Positions 18,865-25,965 of a stretch of DNA of 64,000 nt are shown piece by piece. The stretch lies in the NCBI RefSeq assembly GCF_013387475.1, contig NZ_VWNB01000006.1:122388-186387 (forward strand). The letters run 5' to 3'. The notes under the pieces were generated by a model, which worked only from the letters and a program-made list of their open reading frames with translations, was not told the DNA's origin and did not search any database. The stretch comes from Mariprofundus sp. KV. Lineage in GTDB: Bacteria; Pseudomonadota; Zetaproteobacteria; Mariprofundales; Mariprofundaceae. How positions within the stretch are numbered: position 1 is the stretch's first letter; each line of letters begins with the position of its first letter. A program made the position numbers and the translations under genes.

Positions 18865-19018
18865 TGCCCTTTACGAACAACCCGCCATCATCGCTCCCTC
18901 CGTGATTACTCACTTCGGGCAGGCATTGGCACCATTCTCCAAAAACTATCAAAATAGTCTCTGGCCGGTTGCCGCAGTTTCACAGGGCCTGTAACCCTCC
19001 ACCGCTCTGGATAAAGCC
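18865..19018 (-). promoter_or_regulatory. SAM-I (S-box) riboswitch
   Basis: The minus-strand leader contains the conserved S-box core in order: CTTTATCCAGAGCGGTGGAG, GGCCCTGTGAAACTGCGGCA, ACC, and later GGTGCCAATGCCTGCCCG. A P1 helix can form between CTTTAT near 19013 and GTAAAG near 18870. Binding of S-adenosylmethionine would favour the terminator at 18815-18843 and lower expression of the sulfur operon. The P4 region is longer than usual. The 5' end and P1 limits are my estimate. Confidence 0.93.
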
Positions 19019-19040
19019 GGATCAAAATATGTAGGTGCGA

Positions 19041-19068
19041 ATTATCATGCCACTTTTGCAAAAGGCAA
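19041..19068 (-). promoter_or_regulatory. Promoter of the SAM-riboswitch sulfur operon
   Basis: On the minus strand TTGCCT (19063-19068) and GATAAT (19041-19046) are spaced by 16 bp, about 25 nt upstream of the S-box aptamer. Confidence 0.55.
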
Positions 19069-19119
19069 GCGTTCTTCGCTCACTACTGTTTGACACATAC
19101 CCACATTATGGTTAGGTGT

Positions 19120-19217
19120 TTGCCTGAGATTTGTCCTCTCGAGCCGCGTCTTTCCCCTCCCTATACTTAAGACGCGGCAGCGCCCCGTTCGGTTTTCCGA
19201 GCGGGGCGTTTTTATTT
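19120..19217 (+). ncRNA. Candidate small RNA with C-rich loop
   Basis: On the plus strand a 10-bp stem GCCGCGTCTT / AAGACGCGGC (19143-19178) presents a loop with CCCCTCCCT, followed at once by a strong terminator hairpin. No convincing protein gene precedes the terminator. The C-rich loop would be complementary to Shine-Dalgarno-like GGGAGGGG sequences. TTGACA occurs at 19090, but I find no good -10, so the 5' end is a guess. The 626-bp space between thrC and mrp holds this, the riboswitch and its promoter. Confidence 0.35.
19181..19217 (+). terminator. Strong intrinsic terminator upstream of mrp
   Basis: CGCCCCGTTCGG / CCGAGCGGGGCG (12 bp, one G-U) with a TTTT loop and a TTTTTATTT tail. It faces rightwards and ends a transcript that begins in the thrC-mrp gap. 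Confidence 0.85.
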
Positions 19218-19403
19218 ACACCTTTCATTTACCCGTAAAAGCCCTGTTCTTGACACAACTGGCGAGGATTCACACGATGCTGCGTGCCTGAGAACTGCAG
19301 AGTAAAAAGACAAGCAGCTGCAGAACATGATCCTGGCAGACCAGCCATGATACGCATGGATTGCCTCATCCCTCAGACTGTCCATAGATACCCGGAGCCC
19401 TAC

Positions 19404-20477
19404 ATGATTACTGAAACCGACATCCTCAATGCACTCTCTGTGATCATCGATCCTGATTTCAAAAAAGATATTGTTTCGCTTGGTTTTGTTAAAAACATCA
19501 CTATCAATGGTGCCCAGGTTGCATTCACAATTGAGTTGACCACGCCTGCCTGCCCGGTCAAAGAGGAGTTCCGTTCTCAGGCAGATGCGGCTGTAAGGGC
19601 TTTGCCCGGCATTGAGAAGATTGATATCACCATGAGCGCGAAAACTACTGCCGCCCAGAGCAAGGATCACATCCCGGGCGTAGCCAATATTGTTGCCATC
19701 GCATCGGGCAAAGGTGGTGTAGGAAAATCTACCACAGCGGTGAACCTTGCTGTTGCCATGGCTCAGACCGGCGCTCGTGTTGGCCTGCTCGACGCCGACA
19801 TCTACGGCCCATCCATTCCACGCATGATGGGGCTTGCCGGTTACAAACCGGAGATCAATTATGAGACCAAAACCATCCAGCCATTGGAGAACTATGGTGT
19901 AAAAACCATCTCCATCGGATATCTGGTTGAAGACAATCAGGCGATGATCTGGCGCGGCCCGATGGTAGCCAGCGCCCTCAATCAGCTGCTCACCGATGTC
20001 GCATGGGGTGAACTTGACTACCTGTTTGTCGATATGCCTCCCGGCACCGGTGATGCACAACTCACGCTAACCCAGAAGGTGCCGGTAACCGGCGCTGTAC
20101 TGGTCACCACACCACAGGACATTGCCCTGCTCGACTGCCGCAAAGGCATTGAGATGTTCCGCAAAGCCCGCGTTCCGGCCCTTGGTATTGTTGAAAACAT
20201 GAGCCAGTTCATCTGCCCCCATTGTGGTGAGTCCAGCGCTATTTTTGCTGAAGGCGGTGCAGAGCGTTTAAGCCAGGAGTACAACACCGAAGTGCTGGCT
20301 CATATTCCACTGGATATCAAAATACGTGAGAAGGCGGATGAAGGTACGCCAATTGTTGCCGCATTTCCGGATTCAGAGCAGGCGGCCCACTACAAGAGAC
20401 TGGCAGGTGATGTGGCCCGCAAAGTCAGCATCCAGAACAGTCGCAAGATCGATATCCCCGTCATTTTTCAGGATTAA
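19404..20477 (+). CDS. mrp: Mrp/ApbC-family iron-sulfur cluster carrier ATPase
   Basis: 357-residue P-loop NTPase that carries or inserts Fe-S clusters in the cytosol. An N-terminal DUF59/MIP18 domain (residues 1-90) is followed by the ATPase domain with ASGKGGVGKSTTAVN, VDMPPGTGD and the cluster-binding CPHC. The ATG at 19404 has GGAG 6 nt upstream. An earlier in-frame ATG at 19284 would add 40 residues with no family likeness. A TTGACA at 19250 could belong to its promoter, but the -10 is poor. Confidence 0.94.
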   Translation: MITETDILNALSVIIDPDFKKDIVSLGFVKNITINGAQVAFTIELTTPACPVKEEFRSQADAAVRALPGIEKIDITMSAKTTAAQSKDHIPGVANIVAIASGKGGVGKSTTAVNLAVAMAQTGARVGLLDADIYGPSIPRMMGLAGYKPEINYETKTIQPLENYGVKTISIGYLVEDNQAMIWRGPMVASALNQLLTDVAWGELDYLFVDMPPGTGDAQLTLTQKVPVTGAVLVTTPQDIALLDCRKGIEMFRKARVPALGIVENMSQFICPHCGESSAIFAEGGAERLSQEYNTEVLAHIPLDIKIREKADEGTPIVAAFPDSEQAAHYKRLAGDVARKVSIQNSRKIDIPVIFQD

Positions 20478-20485
20478 AACAGAGA

Positions 20486-20510
20486 GGGCGCACAGCTTTG
20501 CTGTACGCCC
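20486..20510. terminator. Hairpin between convergent mrp and YqhA gene
   Basis: GGGCGCACAGC / GCTGTACGCCC with a TTT loop (one mismatch). The T-tracts are weak on both strands, so it may be a bidirectional terminator. Confidence 0.4.
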
Positions 20511-20550
20511 CCGGATGTGCAAAAAGAAGAGTATTCGCTTACTAATCCAA

Positions 20551-21180
20551 TCAGGAGCGGCGATCCGCTTCGCTGCCCACGCGACGCTTATCAGGTACGC
20601 CGCTGCGATCAGATGCACGAGTTTTCCACTCGCCCTTTTTGCGCGAAGCACGCTCGGTCACATAGAGCGTTGTACCAATAAGCAGAATGCCTGCAGAGAA
20701 GGTCATCAGATCCTTGATGCCGTCAATCTCCATACCAATGGCCATTTCGAAAAACTTCACAATCAGAACCATCATGATCACCTTGCCAAGGCGAGATTTC
20801 AGGTCATCCAGATTGTTCACCGAGAGCATATGCTCCGCAGATGTATCATGATCTTCATAAGCGTGATCGATTTTACTGATATAGAGCTCATACATACCCA
20901 GCCCAAAGATCATCAGTACAATCGCCAGCAGGAAGATATCAATCACCTTCACCACCATGCCGACAGCCTCTGCCCGCATCACGCCTCGGGCCTCAGGAGA
21001 ATCCAGCAGATAATACTCTTTGAGCATATCGACAGCATAGAAGGTATCGACTGCCGAGATATAAAACATAATCAGTGCGGCACCAATGCTACACATCACA
21101 GCCAGAAGGACTGCCCAGCGGGATGTCCATAAGACCTGTTCAAAGCCACTTGAGAATGCTGATTTTTTAGGTGTTTCCAT
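20551..21180 (-). CDS. YqhA family (UPF0114) membrane protein, copy 1
   Basis: 209-residue integral membrane protein of unknown function. Hydrophobic segments are visible near residues 20-42, 75-100, 130-150 and 158-175. LYISKIDHAYE and LDDLKSRLGKVIMMVLIVKFFEMAIG are shared almost exactly with the next gene. The C-terminal tail is long, basic and hydrophilic and absent from the paralogue. SD TGAGGA precedes the ATG. Confidence 0.85.
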   Translation of the reverse strand: METPKKSAFSSGFEQVLWTSRWAVLLAVMCSIGAALIMFYISAVDTFYAVDMLKEYYLLDSPEARGVMRAEAVGMVVKVIDIFLLAIVLMIFGLGMYELYISKIDHAYEDHDTSAEHMLSVNNLDDLKSRLGKVIMMVLIVKFFEMAIGMEIDGIKDLMTFSAGILLIGTTLYVTERASRKKGEWKTRASDRSGVPDKRRVGSEADRRS

Positions 21181-21276
21181 GATTCCTCACAAGATTAATC
21201 GCCAATGCCCGTTTAATAGAGCGCTGGTTTTTTTTCACTTCACGCAACTCAATACTCTGCGTACTGCATAAACTTG

Positions 21277-21840
21277 TTACTTGCCCGCACTTCCTCGGGT
21301 TGCCATTTCTGTCAACACCAGTGCTGCCGCACTCATCAACACACCACCGGCAAACATCAGCAGGGCCATGGTATTATCAACCTCCATACCGATCGCCAGC
21401 TCAAAGAATTTCACGATAAGGATCATCATGATCACCTTACCAAGACGCGACTTCAGGTCATCCAGACTGTCAATGGAAAGCAGATGCGCTGAAGCATCAT
21501 CCTCAGCATCATAGGCGTGATGAATTTTACTGATATAGAGTTCATATAGTCCCAGACCGAAGATCAGCAATACAATCGCCAGCAGAAAGATATCAATGAT
21601 CTCTACCACCTGGGCAACCGCTTCTGCCCTGATCTCACCGCGATCAGCATAATCATCAACGCCGGCATAGGTGGCCAGATGCTCTATGGTGTAAAAGGTA
21701 TCAACACCTGCGATATAAAACATCAGCAGCGCTGCGATAACGCTACTGATGACGGCAACAAGAACAGCCCAGCGTGAGTTCCACAGGCTGTTTTCAAATA
21801 CGGCCTCAAGTGCCGATCGATCTTCTGATTTTTTTAACAT
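21277..21840 (-). CDS. YqhA family (UPF0114) membrane protein, copy 2
   Basis: 187-residue paralogue of the downstream gene, with the same four hydrophobic segments and shared motifs (FLLAIVLLIFGLGLYELYIS and DDLKSRLGKVIMM). The ATG at 21840 follows GGGGGAAAG and is chosen over 21906. The two genes lie 96 bp apart in the same direction and probably arose by duplication. Function unknown. Confidence 0.85.
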   Translation of the reverse strand: MLKKSEDRSALEAVFENSLWNSRWAVLVAVISSVIAALLMFYIAGVDTFYTIEHLATYAGVDDYADRGEIRAEAVAQVVEIIDIFLLAIVLLIFGLGLYELYISKIHHAYDAEDDASAHLLSIDSLDDLKSRLGKVIMMILIVKFFELAIGMEVDNTMALLMFAGGVLMSAAALVLTEMATRGSAGK

Positions 21841-21929
21841 AAATTCTTTCCCCCGGACAAGCAGCCCTAAGCAAAAAACGAGCCAACCGATCCGCATAAT
21901 GGCCATTTAAAAAGTGCGTTCATTTCCGA

Positions 21930-21958
21930 TTAAGACAAAGAGTGCTTTAATTATATAT
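21930..21958 (+). promoter_or_regulatory. Candidate promoter of the dsrE-tusA cluster
   Basis: TTAAGA (21930-21935) and ATATAT (21953-21958) at 17-bp spacing in an AT-rich stretch of the divergent gap, about 90 bp before the dsrE start. The match is fair only. Confidence 0.3.
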
Positions 21959-22051
21959 CGCCTGTTTCTATCCGAACTTGAATTTAATCCTGTTTGCCCT
22001 TTTTCTATCAACGACTAGGTTTCGCAGCCCTACAATAACGGAGGTGTAACG

Positions 22052-22540
22052 TTGACTCTGCCCACTGATAAGAAAAAAGTATCCATCGTCTGTTTCTCCG
22101 GCGATTTTGATAAGATCGTTGCCGCCTTCACCATTGCTACGGGCGCAGCTGCCACCAACCGTGAAGTAACCATGTTCTTCACCTTCTGGGGACTCAATGC
22201 CCTGAAGAAGAACAAGGGGCGTGCCGCCACAGGCAACAGCATCATGGCCAAGGCTTTCAATTTCCTCATGGGAGGATTGAACAACCTGCCGCTCTCTCGC
22301 CTGAACTTCTTCGGCGCCAGCCCGAAGCTGATGACCGGCATGATGAAAAAGCACAATGTAGCTACCCTTCCTGAACTGGTTGAAGCTGCCCATGCGCTCG
22401 GCATTCGCATCGTCGCATGCGAGATGGCCATGCATATTCTAGAGGTCGGTAAAAGCGATATGATCGAAGAGGTACAGGATGTGGCTGGTGTAGCCACCTT
22501 CCTCAATGAATCCGAAAACGCCCACATTATTTTCATCTGA
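22052..22540 (+). CDS. DsrE2-like (DsrE/DsrF/DrsH family) sulfur-transfer protein
   Basis: 162-residue protein that resembles the DsrE2 branch of sulfurtransferases, which pass persulfide sulfur with TusA and rhodaneses. It begins with a beta-strand-rich SIVCFSGDFDK, has FFTFWGLNALKK and a likely active Cys in RIVACEMAMHILEV. It starts with TTG, supported by an excellent SD (CGGAGGTG) 7 nt before. A tusA gene follows 26 bp downstream, which supports a sulfur-trafficking pair. Confidence 0.88.
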   Translation: MTLPTDKKKVSIVCFSGDFDKIVAAFTIATGAAATNREVTMFFTFWGLNALKKNKGRAATGNSIMAKAFNFLMGGLNNLPLSRLNFFGASPKLMTGMMKKHNVATLPELVEAAHALGIRIVACEMAMHILEVGKSDMIEEVQDVAGVATFLNESENAHIIFI

Positions 22541-22566
22541 CCTATTTAGATAAGGATACTATTACC

Positions 22567-22791
22567 ATGAAACATTTCCTCGATATTACCCGCGAGACCT
22601 GCCCGATGACCTTTGTGAAGGTGAAGCTGAAACTGGCCCAGATCAACAAAGGCGAACAGTTGGAAGTACTGCTTAACGAAGGCGAACCACTGCAAAATGT
22701 TCCCCGCTCATGTGAAGAGCAGGGCTTTAAAGTTCTCTCCAATGAACCTACCGATGAGGCTGGTAAACATATGCTGGTGATTGAGAAGTAA
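22567..22791 (+). CDS. tusA: TusA-family sulfur carrier
   Basis: 74-residue TusA protein with the persulfide cysteine Cys12 in TCPMTF, then KVKLKLAQINKG. It is close to the TusA domain fused to the sulfite reductase in this window (ACPMNFVKTKIKL). It lies between DsrE2 and a methyltransferase on the plus strand. Likely role: receiving or donating sulfane sulfur in the cytosol. Confidence 0.93.
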   Translation: MKHFLDITRETCPMTFVKVKLKLAQINKGEQLEVLLNEGEPLQNVPRSCEEQGFKVLSNEPTDEAGKHMLVIEK

Positions 22792-22797
22792 TCGACT

Positions 22798-23373
22798 TTG
22801 ACTGATCGCGCCTTCTGGGAAGCCAAGTATAAGAATAACGAAACCGGCTGGGATCGCGGTGATTTCAGCCCTGCCCTAACCAAATGGCTGGAGACTCTGG
22901 AGCCTTGCCGCATACTTGTGCCCGGTTGTGGTCGTGGCCATGAGGTGATTGAGCTGGCTCGTCGCGGTTTTGACATCACCGCTGTCGACATTGCGACACC
23001 TGCCATTGATCACATGCAGGCCATGCTCGAAAAAGAGAAGCTTACCGCCACCCTGATTCACGGCGATCTCTTTGAGATTGAGCTACCACCCTTTGATGCG
23101 ATCTATGAGCAGACCTGCCTCTGTGCCATTCAACCCAGCCAGTGGAAAGAGTACGAAGCGTGGTTATACAATCACCTGAAACCCGGCGGCCAGCTACTTG
23201 CCCTGTTTATGCAGACCGGAGCAGAAGGTGGCCCACCTTTCCACTGTGATCTGTCAGAGATGAAACCCCTTTTCGATGAATCCCGCTGGCAGTGGCCGGA
23301 ATCCGCTGGTGATGCTGTCGTGCACCCCTCAGGCCGTCATGAGCTGGCCCACCTGTTAAAACGAAAACTTTAA
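22798..23373 (+). CDS. Thiopurine S-methyltransferase-family SAM methyltransferase
   Basis: 191-residue class I methyltransferase of the TPMT type: FWEAKYKNNETGWDRG at the N-terminus, SAM motif VPGCGRGHE, then YEQTCLCAI and LKPGGQLLALF. It starts with TTG six bases after the tusA stop; the SD is weak. Family members methylate small thiols, selenite/tellurite or sulfide. The sulfur context suggests a small sulfur substrate, but this is inference. Confidence 0.88.
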   Translation: MTDRAFWEAKYKNNETGWDRGDFSPALTKWLETLEPCRILVPGCGRGHEVIELARRGFDITAVDIATPAIDHMQAMLEKEKLTATLIHGDLFEIELPPFDAIYEQTCLCAIQPSQWKEYEAWLYNHLKPGGQLLALFMQTGAEGGPPFHCDLSEMKPLFDESRWQWPESAGDAVVHPSGRHELAHLLKRKL

Positions 23374-23404
23374 GCATCAACAGGTAAAGTTTACCCATCT
23401 CCGG

Positions 23405-23821
23405 TCACGACTCACATACAAGTTGTGGCAACCCCTGAAAGATATGCGATTTCAATATCTTCACCTCTTCATCCAGATAGGGAACAGCCTCTAGCTTACC
23501 CCAAACCGGAGCAGGCCAGGCCGGGTCGGATTTGTAGCGGACGATGTGGTGAATATGCAGTTGCGGCACCATATTGCCGAGAGCGGCGATATTGATCTTG
23601 TCGGCGTTGAACGCTTTTTCGATGACTGCAGCCAGTTGCGAAGATTCGCGCATCAACTGCTGCTGATCTTCATCTGATAACTGATGGATTTCGGTGATGC
23701 CTTCGCGCTGTGGAACCAGAATAAACCACGGGTAGTTGGCATCATTAAGCAGAAGCAGCGTACAGAGTGGCAACTTCCCCACTACAAAACAGTCTTTTTC
23801 CAGCTGAGGATGCAGAATCAT
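23405..23821 (-). CDS. HIT-family nucleotide hydrolase/transferase
   Basis: 138 residues with the histidine triad QLHIHHIVR and an N-terminal [18 protein letters not shown]. Probably hydrolyses nucleoside phosphoramidates or dinucleotides. It overlaps the upstream yaiI gene by four bases (ATGA) and ends the leftward mutS-glnD cluster, convergent with the methyltransferase gene. Confidence 0.92.
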   Translation of the reverse strand: MILHPQLEKDCFVVGKLPLCTLLLLNDANYPWFILVPQREGITEIHQLSDEDQQQLMRESSQLAAVIEKAFNADKINIAALGNMVPQLHIHHIVRYKSDPAWPAPVWGKLEAVPYLDEEVKILKSHIFQGLPQLVCES

Positions 23822-24276
23822 CGGTTCTCCTTTAGATGTTTGGTGATAAAACGATCAAACTGATTGGCAAAAGCCATGCGATCAGCCTGACTGAAAGGCG
23901 GAGGCCCACCTGTAACCACACCAGCCCCGCGCATCTCATCCATCATATTGCGAACACTTAACGCCCTGCGCACATTATCCCGGGTATAGAGCTCGCCTCT
24001 TGGATTAAGCGCGAAGCCTCCCTTCTCGATCATGCCTGCAGCCAGTGGAATATCGGCAGTAATAGCCAGATCTCCCGGTTCGCAATGATCAACGATATAA
24101 GCATCGGCCACATCGGCTCCGGCAGCCACATGAACCGAATCGATATAGTCAGACTTAGGGTGCTGCAGCTGCATGTTGGCGACCAGTGTCAATGGGATCT
24201 GCACACGCTCAGCCGCACGATAGAGAATCTCCTTGATCACTTTGGGACAGGCATCGGCATCAATCCAGATACGCAT
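23818..24276 (-). CDS. YaiI/YqxD family (UPF0178) protein
   Basis: 152 residues with the family signature [18 protein letters not shown] and [21 protein letters not shown] and [11 protein letters not shown]. The acidic N-terminal motif resembles PIN/NYN-like nucleases, but function is not established. It overlaps its neighbours at both ends (start shares the murU-like stop; stop overlaps the HIT start). Confidence 0.92.
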   Translation of the reverse strand: MRIWIDADACPKVIKEILYRAAERVQIPLTLVANMQLQHPKSDYIDSVHVAAGADVADAYIVDHCEPGDLAITADIPLAAGMIEKGGFALNPRGELYTRDNVRRALSVRNMMDEMRGAGVVTGGPPPFSQADRMAFANQFDRFITKHLKENR

Positions 24277-24965
24277 CAGCGACGCCCCATCAGACGACAG
24301 GCGCGCATCAGATCACCCGGCCTGCCGATATCAAACCACTCTCCCTTGTGGACTGCACCACGGCAGCGCCCCTGTTCAACAAGTTCGCGCATCGGCTTCA
24401 CCAGTGAAAAAACAGAACCCAACGCATAGTGATCGAACACCGTCTCATCCCAGAGTGAGATGCCGGAGAAGGTGAAACGCGACTCTCCCTGGTTGGTCAC
24501 CTCGCTGCCATGCAACGCAAAATCACCAACAGGATGGTGGGCTGGATTATTCACCAAACCGATCGCTACCCCCCGCTCTGGCACCAGATGACTCAAACGA
24601 TGGAGTTCAAAGTTGCTCAGTACATCGGCATTATAGACCGCCACCAGCCCACTGCCCGACAGAAACCCCAGCGCCTGTTTCACACCACCGCCTGAATCAA
24701 GCAGTGAGGATTCATAACTGATCGAAATGCGGCATCCGAAACGAGAACCGTCACCCAGATAATCCCTGAGCAGCCCTGCATGGTGATGGGCATTAACTGC
24801 AATATCGTGAATGCCCTGAGCCACCAGCGAGCGGATGACATGCGCAACGACAGGTTCACCCGCCACCTGCATCAGCGCTTTGGGGCGGGAGCTGGTCAAC
24901 CACTTCAGCCGTGTTCCAAGCCCTGCCGCCAACACGACAGCCCTTTCAACCCGTGCCCCCGTCAC
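24276..24965 (-). CDS. Sugar-1-phosphate nucleotidyltransferase (MurU-like)
   Basis: 229-residue nucleotidyltransferase with [24 protein letters not shown] and NADVL. Best matched to MurU (N-acetylmuramate-1-phosphate uridylyltransferase of cell-wall recycling). The kinase AmgK, the usual partner, is not next to it; rssA precedes it with a 4-base overlap. A related UTP/GTP-sugar transferase is the alternative. Confidence 0.82.
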   Translation of the reverse strand: MTGARVERAVVLAAGLGTRLKWLTSSRPKALMQVAGEPVVAHVIRSLVAQGIHDIAVNAHHHAGLLRDYLGDGSRFGCRISISYESSLLDSGGGVKQALGFLSGSGLVAVYNADVLSNFELHRLSHLVPERGVAIGLVNNPAHHPVGDFALHGSEVTNQGESRFTFSGISLWDETVFDHYALGSVFSLVKPMRELVEQGRCRGAVHKGEWFDIGRPGDLMRACRLMGRR

Positions 24966-25882
24966 TGCTGCAGCTTTTTGATCAATGCAGGCATCTTCTC
25001 ATATGCCGCCTGCCGTCCGCGATCAATCTCCTGTTCAGGATTACTGAAATCATTCCATTGGGTAAACCCGACCAGCGGCTCAATCACCACATCGGCATGA
25101 TCCCGATTGGCCTTGCGCAGATGGAAGGATTTAACCTGTGTGGACCAGTCGAGCATGCCGTAGACATTAGCCGGTTCAATGTCATTGCGAGGCCTTGATC
25201 CGACATTAACCGCAACCACCAGCTGATGGGGACGGGCCACCATCTGCGCTTCAATCACAGGCAGATCGGAAGCCACACCACCATCAACATACTTTTTACC
25301 ACCGACATGTACCGGCTCAAACACGCCCGGAATCGCCATGCTTGCAGCAATCGCACAGGGCAGTTTGACATGCGAATCGACTGAAAATATCTGGCACTCG
25401 CCGCTGGGAAACTCAACGGCCGTGATATAGAGGGGGATTTTGGCATCAATGAACGATTCACCACCACAAAAAGTAAATGCGATATCGATCAGGGCATCGG
25501 TATCGGCAATGGATCGATCCGTTGCCGCCCGCGTCAACATGATCGACTGCTTGGCTGCAGCGGTAAGTCTGGAGAGCCAGCTCTGCTCCTCTTCCCCCTC
25601 CCCGTCAAGCGCTGGCAGGGAGAGTCTGGAGAAGGACTCATGCGAGATAATATCCATGGTTCGAGCCATCACTTTTCTGGCATCCGGATCAATCGCATAC
25701 ATCGCCCCGAACAGCGCTCCGATACTGCAGCCGATGATCGCATCAGGTCTGAGTTTATGCTCTTCAAGCACCTCCAGCACACCAAGATGGGCCAGTCCAC
25801 GGCCACCGCCACCGCCAAGTGCCAGCACAAACCCGTGTTTTTTCTCCTGACGGGCAGCAAAGATACGATCAAGCAGATTCAT
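24962..25882 (-). CDS. rssA: Patatin-like phospholipase, RssA type
   Basis: 306-residue acyl hydrolase with the oxyanion GGGGGRGLAH, nucleophile Ser in IGCSIGAL and the dyad Asp in VDGGVASD. No signal peptide is seen, so probably cytosolic or membrane-associated. The start at 25882 has an upstream GGAG. Overlaps the murU-like gene by ATGA. Natural substrate unknown. Confidence 0.9.
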   Translation of the reverse strand: MNLLDRIFAARQEKKHGFVLALGGGGGRGLAHLGVLEVLEEHKLRPDAIIGCSIGALFGAMYAIDPDARKVMARTMDIISHESFSRLSLPALDGEGEEEQSWLSRLTAAAKQSIMLTRAATDRSIADTDALIDIAFTFCGGESFIDAKIPLYITAVEFPSGECQIFSVDSHVKLPCAIAASMAIPGVFEPVHVGGKKYVDGGVASDLPVIEAQMVARPHQLVVAVNVGSRPRNDIEPANVYGMLDWSTQVKSFHLRKANRDHADVVIEPLVGFTQWNDFSNPEQEIDRGRQAAYEKMPALIKKLQQ

Positions 25883-25965
25883 CTCTATTTGAACTCCTTA
25901 TAACCCCTGACAGGGCTGTGGCAACGACAGCGGCTATACGACCCTCTTCTCAACTATCGCGCGAG

